Assembly (NCBI GenBank): GCA_036390995.1
Contig: DASWAT010000102.1
Location: 1-12,975, forward strand
Length of the DNA: 12,975 nt
Direction: 5' to 3'
DNA from: DASQQQ01 sp036390995
GTDB lineage: Bacteria; Actinomycetota; UBA4738; HRBIN12
Shown piece by piece: positions 4,988 through 12,060 of the stretch (positions within the stretch are counted from its first letter, which is position 1; every line of letters starts with the position of its first letter). Both the position numbers and the translations under genes were made by a program. The notes under the pieces are model-generated. The model made no database searches and was not told the origin of the DNA. It was given only the letters and a program-made list of their open reading frames with translations.

Positions 4988-7068
4988 GCCACGTCCACCA
5001 CCAGGTTGCCCACTCCGTCGACGGAGGCCCGAGCGCCCGGGCCGATCACCATGGTCGACTCCCGTTCCTCCACCACCGCCGGCCCCGTGAACGTGTCGCC
5101 GGGTCCGAGCTCGTAGCGGTCGTACACGGCCGTCTCGACGAACGCACTCGTCTCGGCGAACCACACCCTGCGGGTGGCCTTCTTCGCGCGCCTCCCGGCC
5201 CTCGTCCGGAGCTTCACGTCGAGCTTCGGTACGGGCCCGGCAACCCGGACCCTCCACGTCATGACCTCGGACTCCACGCCGGGTGGGCGGCGTCCGTACA
5301 ACCGCACGTAGGTCTCCTCGAACGCCTGCTCCACCTGCTTCGCGGGGTCTCCTTCGAGGGCCGCGCCGAGCTCCACCGTGATCGGATCGCCCTGTCCCCG
5401 ATGCCGGACGTCGGCGGCCACCTCCACGTGGACCTGGTCCTTCGAGATACCCGTTTCGGTGAGCTGCCGGGTTCCGCTTCGCTCGAGCTCGCGGATCGCC
5501 CTGCGGACCTCGGGCCAGCGGACCTCGGAGAGCGGGGAGGGCAGGCTCCGGGCCAGCTCGAAGCCCGGCGCTGCCGTGAGCATCCCGAACGCCGAGGCCA
5601 CGCCCGCCGAGGGCGGGAAGACCATCCGCCGGATGCCCAGGTTCCTGGCCACGCCCCACGCGTGGACCGGCCCGGCCCCGCCGGTGGCCACGAACGTGCA
5701 GCGGCGGATGTCGCGGCCGCGCTCGATCGCGTGCATCCGCGCGGCGCTGGCCATGTTCTCGTTCACGACGCGGTGGACCGCGGCGGCGGTCTGCTCGACG
5801 GTGAGCCCCAGGCCGTCGCCGAGGCGCTGCATGGCCGCGCGCGCTCCCTCGACCTCCAGCCGCATCTCGCCGCCCAGGAAGAAGTCGGGGTTCAGGTAGC
5901 CGAGCAGCAGGTCGGCATCTGTCACGGTGGGGAGATCGCCGCCCTGCCCGTAGCAGGCCGGGCCCGGGTCGGCGCCGGTGCTCTCGGGGCCGACGTTCGG
6001 CAGGCCGAACGGGCCGACGTGGGCGATGCTGCCGCCGCCGGCGCCGATCTCGATGAGGTCGATCACCGGCACGCGGATCGGCATGCCGCTGCCCTTCGTG
6101 AACCGGTACACGCGGGCAGCCTCGAACTCGCGCGCCACGAGCGGGACGCCGCGCTCGATCAGACAGGCCTTCGCCGTGGTGCCGCCCATGTCGAAGGCCA
6201 GCACGTCCTCACGCCCACCCCTCGAGCCCCAGAACCCGGCGCTCACCGCGCCGGCCGCCGGGCCTGACTCGAGCAGCCGGACCGGGAACCGGCGGGCGGT
6301 CTCCACGCCGGCGATCCCGCCGCCGCCGGTGGAGAGCATGATCCGCAGCGAGGCCGAGAGGCCCAGCCCGACCAACCGCTTCTCGAGCATCTCGAGATAC
6401 CGGTCGATGAGCGGCAGCACGTACGCGTTCGCGATGGCCGTGGACGTCCGGGCGAACTCGCCGAGCTCGGGGGAAACGTCGCTGGACAACGAGACGTACA
6501 GGCCGGGCAGCTCGCTCCGAAGCAGCTTCGCCACCTCCCGCTCGTGCTCGGGATCGCGGTACGAGTGCAGGAACGCCACGGCCACAGCCTCGACGCCCTC
6601 CCGCTCCAGACGCCGGGCCAGCCGACGGACCTGCTCGGCGTCCAGGGGGATCTCCGTGCTTCCGTCGGCGAGGATCCGCTCCTCGACCTCGTGGCGGAGT
6701 CGGCGGGGGACGAGCGGCTCCGGCATCTCCAGGAAGAGGTCGTAGAGGTCGTAGCGGAGCTCGCGGCGGATCGTGACCGTGTCCTTGAAGCCCTTCGTGG
6801 CAAGGAGGCCGGTCACCGCGCCCTTGCGCTCGATCAGCGCGTTCGCGACGAGCGTCGTGCCGTGCACGACCTCGCTCACGTCGTCTCCGTCGACGAGCTC
6901 GAGCAGCCGCGAGATCCCGGTCTCGACGGCCACGGAGGGGTCGCCGGGGGTGGTCAGGACCTTCGCGTTGGCCGTCACCCGGCCGCCCATCAGTAATACG
7001 AGGTCGGTGAACGTGCCGCCGATGTCGACGGCGATGCGGGCGTCGGCCGAACCCCGTCTCTTCCCCAT
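4984..7068 (-). CDS. hyuA: Hydantoinase A/oxoprolinase family subunit (HyuA)
   Basis: The 694-residue protein carries an N-terminal ASKHA-type nucleotide-binding domain (DIGGTFTD at 15-22; VHGTTLVANALIERKGA from about 68). A second domain has STGGGGIAG (246-254), DMGGTTAK (293-300), IEIGAGGGSIA (339-349), GADPGPACYG (365-374) and TVTDADLLLGYL (381-392). A C-terminal domain follows to about residue 690. This is the full length and order of HyuA. Family members phosphorylate or activate the substrate with ATP, and HyuA/HyuB together hydrolyse or carboxylate it. The exact reaction (hydantoin, 5-oxoproline, ketone, other) cannot be assigned from motifs. The ATG at 7068 is preceded by GGTGAGGGG. 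A -10 box at 7146-7151 and a palindrome shared with the marR promoter lie upstream, implying the hyuAB operon is regulated by the MarR protein (inference). Confidence 0.92.
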   Translation of the reverse strand: MGKRRGSADARIAVDIGGTFTDLVLLMGGRVTANAKVLTTPGDPSVAVETGISRLLELVDGDDVSEVVHGTTLVANALIERKGAVTGLLATKGFKDTVTIRRELRYDLYDLFLEMPEPLVPRRLRHEVEERILADGSTEIPLDAEQVRRLARRLEREGVEAVAVAFLHSYRDPEHEREVAKLLRSELPGLYVSLSSDVSPELGEFARTSTAIANAYVLPLIDRYLEMLEKRLVGLGLSASLRIMLSTGGGGIAGVETARRFPVRLLESGPAAGAVSAGFWGSRGGREDVLAFDMGGTTAKACLIERGVPLVAREFEAARVYRFTKGSGMPIRVPVIDLIEIGAGGGSIAHVGPFGLPNVGPESTGADPGPACYGQGGDLPTVTDADLLLGYLNPDFFLGGEMRLEVEGARAAMQRLGDGLGLTVEQTAAAVHRVVNENMASAARMHAIERGRDIRRCTFVATGGAGPVHAWGVARNLGIRRMVFPPSAGVASAFGMLTAAPGFELARSLPSPLSEVRWPEVRRAIRELERSGTRQLTETGISKDQVHVEVAADVRHRGQGDPITVELGAALEGDPAKQVEQAFEETYVRLYGRRPPGVESEVMTWRVRVAGPVPKLDVKLRTRAGRRAKKATRRVWFAETSAFVETAVYDRYELGPGDTFTGPAVVEERESTMVIGPGARASVDGVGNLVVDVA

Positions 7069-7129
7069 CCCCTCACCCGGTCCGGATCGGGCGGGGCCCG
7101 GCCGCGTGAACGCGGCGCGTCCCGCAGGT

Positions 7130-7145
7130 CTCTTGACGTCGAGAC
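7130..7145. promoter_or_regulatory. Near-palindrome matching the marR upstream site, candidate operator of hyuAB
   Basis: CTCTTGACGTCGAGAC matches the perfect palindrome at 355-370 at 14 of 16 positions, including the unbroken GACGTCGAGAC. It begins directly beside the hyuA -10 box and covers the expected start of transcription, a typical repressor position. It lies about 60 bp upstream of the hyuA ATG. Confidence 0.55.
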
Positions 7146-7151
7146 ATCATA
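7146..7151 (-). promoter_or_regulatory. Candidate -10 box of the hyuAB operon
   Basis: On the minus strand positions 7151-7146 read TATGAT, one base from consensus TATAAT. No good -35 hexamer is present 16-19 bp upstream, which fits a promoter needing an activator or one with a relaxed -35. A short inverted repeat GACC-ATG-GGTC at 7152-7162 abuts it upstream. Confidence 0.45.
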
Positions 7152-7236
7152 GACCATGGGTCGCTAGGATGCAGAGCGTGGAACCGGAGCCCGGCGTGGC
7201 CGCGGGCCTGCAGAACACTGGCCGAACGCGCCGGGA

Positions 7237-7242
7237 TACCAT
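7237..7242 (+). promoter_or_regulatory. Candidate -10 box for a leaderless tfoX-like transcript
   Basis: TACCAT (TANNNT form) ends 6 bases before the ATG at 7249, and no Shine-Dalgarno sequence precedes that ATG. This spacing is what leaderless actinobacterial genes show. No clear -35 is visible, so the call rests on the -10 and the missing ribosome site. Confidence 0.35.
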
Positions 7243-7248
7243 CGAGCC

Positions 7249-7575
7249 ATGCAGATGCCGAAACCCGGCCCGAAGACGCTCGAGCGGTTCGAGCGGGTCG
7301 CCTCGGCGCTCTCGGACCTCGGCGTCGTGCGCGGCGCGATGTTCGGGATGCCCATGCTGAAGACCGGGAAGCGGGTGTTCGCCGGGATCTACGGCGACGC
7401 GATGACCTTCAAGCTGGCGCCCGAGGATCTGGCCACGGCGCTCGCGATCACGGGCGTGGAGCCGTTCGAGCCGATGGCCGGGCGAGCGATGAAGGAATGG
7501 GTCCTCGTTCCGCTCGCGCGGTCGAGGCGGTGGCCGGCGCTCGCCGAGCAAGCCAGGAGATACGTAGCCGGATGA
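7249..7575 (+). CDS. TfoX N-terminal-domain protein
   Basis: This 108-residue protein consists of a single TfoX/Sxy N-terminal domain. The signature is VVRGAMFGMPMLKTGKRVFAGIYG (26-49), corresponding to the family's R.MFGG..LY...+.FA pattern, followed by a strand MTFKL and the conserved GVEPFEPMAGRAMKEWVLVP. Stand-alone versions are widespread in actinobacteria and have no settled function; the Haemophilus and E. coli Sxy proteins are competence regulators, but that role should not be transferred. The ATG at 7249 is used because it fits a -10 box 6 bases upstream; a second ATG at 7255 is also possible. Its stop overlaps the aldehyde dehydrogenase start as ATGA (7572-7575), so it is the first gene of a coupled three-gene operon. 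It is divergent from hyuA across 180 bp. Confidence 0.8.
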   Translation: MQMPKPGPKTLERFERVASALSDLGVVRGAMFGMPMLKTGKRVFAGIYGDAMTFKLAPEDLATALAITGVEPFEPMAGRAMKEWVLVPLARSRRWPALAEQARRYVAG

Positions 7576-9128
7576 CCCGGAGCGTGTCGTCCGTGATGGG
7601 AGGCAAGGCGGCGGCCGAGGCGCCGGGGGGGACCGTCGTGATCCCGAACCCCGCGCACCTGTCGGAGACCGTGTCCGAGGCCAGGCTGGGCGACGCGTCC
7701 ACCTTCGTGGAGGCGTGTCGCGTCGCGCGGGAGGCCCAGGCGCTCTGGTCCGCGGTTCCCGCCCCGGTCCGGGGACGAGCCATCCAGCAGCTCGGCCGGC
7801 TGGTCGAGGACAACAAGGAGCCTCTGGCGCGCCTGCTCACCCGCGAGATCGGCAAGCCGTACGCGGAGTCGCTCGGCGAGGTGCAGGAGGTCGTGGACAC
7901 CTGCACCTTCTTCCTGTCCGAGGGCCGGCGGCTGTATGGGCAGACGGTGCCGAGCGAGCTCCCCGACAAGCAGCTCTTCACGTTCCGGGCTCCGGTCGGC
8001 GTGGCGGCGATCGTCACGGCCGGCAACTTCCCCGTGGCCGTGCCCGCCTGGTACCTGGTACCGGCGCTCCTGTGCGGCAACGCGGTCGTGTGGAAGCCGG
8101 CCGAGTACGCGCCGGCGACGTCGGAGGCGTTCGCGCAGCTGATCCTGCACGCCGGGGTGCCCGACGGCGTCTTCAACCTCGTGCTCGCCGACGGGCCGAC
8201 GACGTTCGAGGGGCTCGAGCGGGCCCTCGACGACGGGGTGGTGGACAAGGTCGGCTTCACCGGATCCACGGACGTGGGGCGGCGGATCGGCGAGCTCTGC
8301 GGCCGCCATCTCCAGTCGCCGTGCCTCGAGCTCGGCGGGAAGAATCCGCTCGTGGTCATGCCCGATGCGGACCTGGATCTCGCGGTGGAGGGGGCGTTGT
8401 TCAGCGGCTTCGGCACGGCGGGCCAGCGGTGCACGTCGCTGGGCACGGTCGTGGTGCACGCGTCCGTGCACGACGGATTCCTCGCTCGGTTCGCGGCCGC
8501 GGCCGAGGGGGCCGCGATCGGCGACCCCATGGCCGACGTGCTGTACGGCCCGATGATCGGTCAGAGGTTCTGCGACCGGTTCCTCGGCTGGCTGGAGCTC
8601 GTGCAGCCGCACCATGCGCTCCACGGTTCCACCGGGACCGGTCGGATCACGCGGGAGGCGCCCCGATCGGGCTTCGTCGGCGAACCCGAGGAAGGGCTGT
8701 ACTGCCATCCGACGATCGTGGACGGTGTGACGATGGACGACGAGCTCTCCCGGATCGAGACGTTCGGGCCGCTCGTGGGCGTGGCGTCGTTCGAGACCTT
8801 CGACGAGGCGATGGCGCTCGCGAACGGCCACGGCTACGGCCTGTCGTCTTCGATCTACACGCGCGACCCGCTGAACGTGTTCCGGTTCCGCGAGCGGATC
8901 TCGGCCGGGATGGTGAGCGTGAACAACTCGACCTCCGGGGCCGAGGCGCACTTGCCGTTCGGCGGCAACGGGCGCAGCGGCAACGGCTCCCGCCAGTCCG
9001 GCATCTGGGTGCTCGATCAGTTCACGCGGTGGCAGGCCATGAACTGGGACTACTCGGGACGGCTCCAGAAAGCGCAGATGGACGTGGCCGACGCCCCCGC
9101 CGACCTCTCGTACCGGTTGGAACCGTGA
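7572..9128 (+). CDS. Aldehyde dehydrogenase family protein
   Basis: The 518-residue protein is a complete NAD(P)-dependent aldehyde dehydrogenase. It has the oxyanion Asn in AGNFP (N152), the cofactor lysine in WKPAE (K175), GFTGSTDVGRRI in the Rossmann region (228-239), the general base in LELGGKNP (E253) and the nucleophile in GQRCTS (C287). The late ETFGP and LPFGGNGRSGNG motifs are also present. It oxidises an aldehyde to a carboxylate; the substrate is not evident. The C-terminus carries the distinctive RWQAMNWDYSGRLQKAQMD, longer than the typical 480-500 residue enzyme. I chose the ATG at 7572 because it overlaps the tfoX-like stop (ATGA) and follows AGGAGA at 7555-7560 by 11 bases; an in-frame ATG at 7596 is an alternative. 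The next gene starts inside its stop codon (GTGA), so expression is coupled on both sides. It could oxidise the aldehyde released by the aldolase-type enzyme (inference). Confidence 0.92.
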   Translation: MTRSVSSVMGGKAAAEAPGGTVVIPNPAHLSETVSEARLGDASTFVEACRVAREAQALWSAVPAPVRGRAIQQLGRLVEDNKEPLARLLTREIGKPYAESLGEVQEVVDTCTFFLSEGRRLYGQTVPSELPDKQLFTFRAPVGVAAIVTAGNFPVAVPAWYLVPALLCGNAVVWKPAEYAPATSEAFAQLILHAGVPDGVFNLVLADGPTTFEGLERALDDGVVDKVGFTGSTDVGRRIGELCGRHLQSPCLELGGKNPLVVMPDADLDLAVEGALFSGFGTAGQRCTSLGTVVVHASVHDGFLARFAAAAEGAAIGDPMADVLYGPMIGQRFCDRFLGWLELVQPHHALHGSTGTGRITREAPRSGFVGEPEEGLYCHPTIVDGVTMDDELSRIETFGPLVGVASFETFDEAMALANGHGYGLSSSIYTRDPLNVFRFRERISAGMVSVNNSTSGAEAHLPFGGNGRSGNGSRQSGIWVLDQFTRWQAMNWDYSGRLQKAQMDVADAPADLSYRLEP

Positions 9129-10381
9129 CTGCCGAGTCGCTCACGGTCGTCCGCGCCGGCCGCCTGGTGGACACCATCGCGGGTGAGGTGCGCCGGGCGC
9201 AGGTCGTTGCGATCCGGGGCGAGCGGATCGAGTCCGTCGGCGCCGACGAGGGCCGCTACCCGGAGGGCGCGCGGGTGATCGACCTCTCGAGCTTCACGGT
9301 CACGCCGGGCCTGATCGACTGCCATGCGCACCTCGTCGGCCTGGAGGAAGACGAGGGGACGACCGACTACTCGGCTCTCCTCGGTCGCACCGGGGCGCAG
9401 GAAGCGTTGTCGGGTGTACGGAACGCCCGCCGGACGCTCTCGGCCGGGTTCACGACCGTTCGCGATGTGGGGACGTTCCGAGCGTTCGTCGACGTCGCGT
9501 TGCGGCACGCGATCGACGCCGGGTGGACACCGGGACCACGCATGCGGTGCGCGGGGGCGTACGTCACATGCTCGACGGGCGGAGGCGACATCCCGGCGGT
9601 GGCGCCGGACGTCGTGGTGCCGAGGGAGCTCAGGTTCGGCGTGGCGAACTCCGTCGACGAGGTTCGCCGGGTGGTGCGCGAGATCCTCCACGGCGGCGCC
9701 GACTTCATCAAGGTCATCGCCACGGGCGCCGTGATGACGCGCGGCACCCACCCCGGCGCGCCGGAGTTCAGCGAAGTCGAGATCCGCGCGGCGGTCGAGG
9801 AGGCCGCCCTCTACGGCACGCACGTCGCCGCGCACGCGCACGGGCCGGAGGGCATCAAACGCGCGGTCCGCGCCGGGGCCCGATCGATCGAGCACGGATC
9901 GCTGATGGACGACGAGTCGATCGAACTCATGGCCGAGCGGGGGACGTACCTGGTGGCAGACATTTACAACGGGGACTGGATCGCACAGACCGGGCGGGCC
10001 CACGGATGGGCCGAGGAGATCCTCCGGAAGAACGACGAGACGACACAGGCTCAGCGCGACGGGTTCCGCAAGGCCGTGAAGGCTGGTGTGAAGATCGCGT
10101 ACGGCACCGACAGCGGGATCTACCCGCACGGCCTTGAGGCCCGGCAGCTCCCATACATGGTGCGCTACGGCATGACGCCGATGCAGGCGATCCAGAGCGC
10201 GACGATCGTTGCGGCCGAGCTCCTGGCATGGGAGGACCGCGTCGGGTCGGTGGAGCCCGGGCGGTACGCGGACCTGGTCGCGGTCGAGGGGGACGTGGTG
10301 GACCGGGAGCTCGAGGCCTTCTCCGACGTCGCCTTCGTTATGAAGGCCGGCGAGGTGCAGAAGGACACCCGGGTGCCCTGA
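9125..10381 (+). CDS. Amidohydrolase (imidazolonepropionase-like metal-dependent hydrolase)
   Basis: The 418-residue protein has the full amidohydrolase layout: an N-terminal beta-sandwich strand set ending VTPGLIDCHAHL with metal ligands H67 and H69, a lysine in FIKVIATG (K196, probably carboxylated and bridging the metals), H237 in AAHAHG, H257 in IEHGS and the catalytic aspartate in YGTDSG (D329). A C-terminal segment GRYADLVAVEGDVV rebuilds the sandwich. This matches the COG1228/Xaa-Pro-dipeptidase-like group, whose members hydrolyse cyclic amides or N-acyl and peptide bonds. The start is the GTG at 9125, overlapping the aldehyde dehydrogenase stop by 4 bases; its own ribosome site is weak, consistent with translational coupling. 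Amide hydrolysis complements the HyuA/HyuB pair on the other strand. Exact substrate unknown. Confidence 0.9.
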   Translation: MTAESLTVVRAGRLVDTIAGEVRRAQVVAIRGERIESVGADEGRYPEGARVIDLSSFTVTPGLIDCHAHLVGLEEDEGTTDYSALLGRTGAQEALSGVRNARRTLSAGFTTVRDVGTFRAFVDVALRHAIDAGWTPGPRMRCAGAYVTCSTGGGDIPAVAPDVVVPRELRFGVANSVDEVRRVVREILHGGADFIKVIATGAVMTRGTHPGAPEFSEVEIRAAVEEAALYGTHVAAHAHGPEGIKRAVRAGARSIEHGSLMDDESIELMAERGTYLVADIYNGDWIAQTGRAHGWAEEILRKNDETTQAQRDGFRKAVKAGVKIAYGTDSGIYPHGLEARQLPYMVRYGMTPMQAIQSATIVAAELLAWEDRVGSVEPGRYADLVAVEGDVVDRELEAFSDVAFVMKAGEVQKDTRVP

Positions 10382-10385
10382 CGCC

Positions 10386-10404
10386 CGGCCCGGCCGAGGG
10401 GCCG
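10386..10404. terminator. GC-rich hairpin after the amidohydrolase gene
   Basis: CGGCCC at 10386-10391 pairs with GGGCCG at 10399-10404 around a 7-base loop, starting 5 bases after the amidohydrolase stop. It lacks a T-tract. It could end the tfoX-ALDH-amidohydrolase transcript or be incidental in such GC-rich DNA. Confidence 0.25.
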
Positions 10405-10456
10405 CCTGATGCGCCATGATGTGTCCGGCACCACGCCCCACCGGAAGGAGCGTTCG

Positions 10457-10930
10457 ATGAAGACCTGTCCCTACTGCGCGGAGGAGATCAAGGACGAGGC
10501 CGTCAAGTGCCGCTGGTGCCTGAGCTGGCTCGTCGAGGAGGTGCCCATCTCGGCGGTCACCCCACCCGCGGGAGCATCCGAGACCCGGCCCGAGGAAACC
10601 GCGGTCGCCCCCCCGGGGGGCGGGCCGGCCTCGGCGGGCGGATCGGCGTCCGCCCCGGTCTGGGCGACGCCGGGGCCATCGGTGCAGGAGACACAGCCGA
10701 TCACCCAGGTCCAGCCGCAGGAGGACCGGATCGAGTTCACGCACTCGGGCGAGCGGTACCTCTTGGGCTACGGCCGGGACTTCTTCGGGATCTGGGACCG
10801 TCAGTCGCCCGTCACGCCCGTCCACCGGTTCCCCCGCACCGACGACGGCTGGCGAGACGCCTGGCAGCGCTACGTCGCGATCGAACGGAACTTCATGGAT
10901 CTGCGGAGCGGCAGCGGCCAGACCCCTTAG
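10457..10930 (+). CDS. Zinc-ribbon protein with actinobacterial C-terminal domain, function unknown
   Basis: This 157-residue protein starts MKTCPYCAEEIKDEAVKCRW, a treble-clef/zinc-ribbon with ligands C4, C7, C18 and C21. A Pro/Gly/Ala/Ser-rich, probably disordered linker runs from about 28 to 92. The C-terminal domain holds ERYLLGYGRDFFGIWDRQ and RFPRTDDGWRDAWQRYVAIE, which resembles a short domain I associate with actinobacterial membrane-linked or signalling proteins of unknown role. There is no transmembrane segment. The ATG at 10457 is chosen because GGAAGGAG at 10443-10450 lies 6 bases before it, the best ribosome site in the window; an upstream in-frame ATG at 10409 lacks one. It is transcribed in the same direction as the amidohydrolase but separated by 75 bp and a hairpin, so it is probably its own unit and unrelated to the catabolic genes. 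Confidence 0.8.
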   Translation: MKTCPYCAEEIKDEAVKCRWCLSWLVEEVPISAVTPPAGASETRPEETAVAPPGGGPASAGGSASAPVWATPGPSVQETQPITQVQPQEDRIEFTHSGERYLLGYGRDFFGIWDRQSPVTPVHRFPRTDDGWRDAWQRYVAIERNFMDLRSGSGQTP

Positions 10931-10946
10931 GGGAACGTGGAGATGA

Positions 10947-10975
10947 CTCGGGACACGTGTGAACGACGTCCCGAG
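10947..10975. terminator. Hairpin between zinc-ribbon gene and tRNA-Gly, likely bidirectional terminator
   Basis: CTCGGGAC at 10947-10954 is perfectly complementary to GTCCCGAG at 10968-10975, an 8-bp stem. CGT (10956-10958) and ACG (10963-10965) inside the loop can extend it with a GTGA tetraloop. It stands 16 bp after the zinc-ribbon stop and 12 bp beyond the tRNA 3' end on the other strand, where two transcripts converge. There is no T-tract, common for terminators in GC-rich actinobacteria. Confidence 0.45.
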
Positions 10976-10987
10976 ACATCACGAACG

Positions 10988-11058
10988 AGCGGGCGACGGG
11001 AATCGAACCCGCACCGCCAGCTTGGAAGGCTGGGGCTCTACCATTGAGCTACGCCCGC
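10988..11058 (-). tRNA. tRNA-Gly, anticodon TCC
   Basis: The minus strand folds into a full cloverleaf. The acceptor stem GCGGGCG pairs perfectly with CGCCCGC. The D arm is GCTC-AATGGTA-GAGC. The anticodon stem CCAGC/GCTGG encloses the loop CTTCCAA, giving anticodon TCC (reads GGA, and GGG by wobble). The variable loop has 4 bases. The T arm is GCGGG-TTCGATT-CCCGT. The discriminator base at 10988 is T. No CCA is encoded, so it is added after transcription. It lies 31 bp downstream of azlD on the same strand and may be co-transcribed with it or have a promoter within that gene. Confidence 0.96.
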
Positions 11059-11060
11059 GA

Positions 11061-11074
11061 ACGCTCGAAAGCGT
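11061..11074. other. Small hairpin between azlD and tRNA-Gly
   Basis: ACGCT and AGCGT pair perfectly around a 4-base loop; on the minus-strand RNA the loop reads UUCG. It begins 2 bases before the tRNA 5' end. It may end azlCD transcription or guide tRNA 5' processing; neither can be decided from sequence. Confidence 0.3.
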
Positions 11075-11089
11075 AGCAGCGAGGAGGGG

Positions 11090-11398
11090 TCAGCCCAGCA
11101 GGCGCACGCACGCCGTCGCGACCGCGGCCGCGAGGATGACCACCAAGACCGGTGCGCGGCGCCACAGCGCGAGCCCGGCCACGGCGAGGCCGACGAGCCG
11201 GGCATCGGGCGCGATCGTGCGTCCGCTCGCGAGCGCCTGGGTGACCACCAGCGCAGACAGGAGCGCCGGCGCAAGCAGCTCGACGACGCCGGTCAGCCGA
11301 GCGGGGAGCGCCCTCCCGCCGAGCAGGACGGGGCCGACCGACTTGATCGCGCCGGTCGCCGCCCCGACGAGGAGCACGACGAGCCACGTGTCGCTCAC
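11090..11398 (-). CDS. azlD: AzlD-family branched-chain amino-acid export subunit
   Basis: The 102-residue membrane protein has three to four hydrophobic segments: WLVVLLVGAATGAIKSVGPV, VELLAPALLSALVVTQAL, LVGLAVAGLALW and APVLVVILAAAVATACVRLL. The early pattern, with a polar lysine-proline break in the first helix, and the length are typical of AzlD, the small partner of AzlC. In characterised systems AzlCD exports branched-chain amino acids or their analogues. Translation begins at a GTG (11398) that overlaps the azlC stop as GTGA, so the subunits are coupled. Confidence 0.87.
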   Translation of the reverse strand: MSDTWLVVLLVGAATGAIKSVGPVLLGGRALPARLTGVVELLAPALLSALVVTQALASGRTIAPDARLVGLAVAGLALWRRAPVLVVILAAAVATACVRLLG

Positions 11399-12054
11399 CT
11401 GCTTCGCACCCCCAGCAGGCAGGCGGCGCCGGCGGCGACGATCGGAACGCCGGCGGGGGCGACCGGCGTGAGCCCGAGCGCGATGCCGCCGCCCAGCACG
11501 GCCGCGGCCAGCGCTCTGCGCGAGCGCAGCTGCGGCACGAGCAGGGCCAGGAACAGCGCCGGGAACGCCGCGTCGAGGCCGAGGGAGTTGGGGTCGCCCA
11601 GGGCCTGCCCGCCGAGGGCGCCCACCGCCGTGCCGAGCACCCACGCCGCGTAGAGGAGCAGGCCCGCGCCCACGAGGATCTTCGGATCGAACCTGCCCTC
11701 GCCCTCGGCCGCGACCGCCCACGATTCGTCCACGACGAGCTGCGCATGCAGGAACCTCGACCACGCCGGCCCCTCGAGCCACGGCGCGACCGAGACGCCG
11801 ATCGGCCCGTAGCGAGCGTTCAGCAGGACAGCCGCGAGCACGGCCGCCGTGACCGTGCCGCCCGCGCCAACGATCGAGACGGCGGCGAACTGAGCCGATC
11901 CGGCGAACGTGGTGGCCGACATCACGATCGGGGCGAGCCAGCTCATACCCGCGGATCGGGCCAGGAGGCCGAACGACACGCCGAAGCCGAAGACGGCCAC
12001 CGCCAGTGGAGCGACTCGCCGTGCGCCGTGACGGTATCTCGTGTCGCCCCCCAC
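11395..12054 (-). CDS. azlC: AzlC-family branched-chain amino-acid export permease
   Basis: This 219-residue integral membrane protein shows the AzlC signature: the N-terminal helix APLAVAVFGFGVSFGLLA, then LAPIVMSATTFAGSAQFAAV and LAAVLLNARYGPIGVSVAPW, followed by VDESWAVA and more hydrophobic helices to ALGLTPVAPAGVPIVAAGAA. AzlC forms the main channel with AzlD. The GTG at 12054 is the start because no other upstream codon is available in frame and the N-terminal helix begins soon after. No Shine-Dalgarno precedes it, but a -10-like TAGATT ends 6 bases upstream, suggesting a leaderless message. The gene is divergent from the PhzF-like gene across 80 bp. Pairing with azlD makes this assignment secure at family level; the exported substrate may differ. 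Confidence 0.92.
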   Translation of the reverse strand: MGGDTRYRHGARRVAPLAVAVFGFGVSFGLLARSAGMSWLAPIVMSATTFAGSAQFAAVSIVGAGGTVTAAVLAAVLLNARYGPIGVSVAPWLEGPAWSRFLHAQLVVDESWAVAAEGEGRFDPKILVGAGLLLYAAWVLGTAVGALGGQALGDPNSLGLDAAFPALFLALLVPQLRSRRALAAAVLGGGIALGLTPVAPAGVPIVAAGAACLLGVRSR

Positions 12055-12060
12055 GGACCC

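Noticed and set aside
4988..5659. N-terminal extension of hyuB to 823 residues
   Set aside because: The extension lies wholly inside hyuA in another frame, has arginine/glycine-rich shadow composition, and an ATGA junction gives the expected HyuB start at 4987.
7249..7575. Natural competence regulator (Sxy/TfoX function)
   Set aside because: Only the N-terminal domain is present, there are no competence genes in view, and the operon context is metabolic.
7715..10381. An 888-codon plus-strand frame that could look like a fusion ending in the amidohydrolase
   Set aside because: Its first 470 codons are an out-of-frame shadow of the aldehyde dehydrogenase. Only the part from the GTG at 9125 matches a protein family, and the GTGA junction explains the arrangement.
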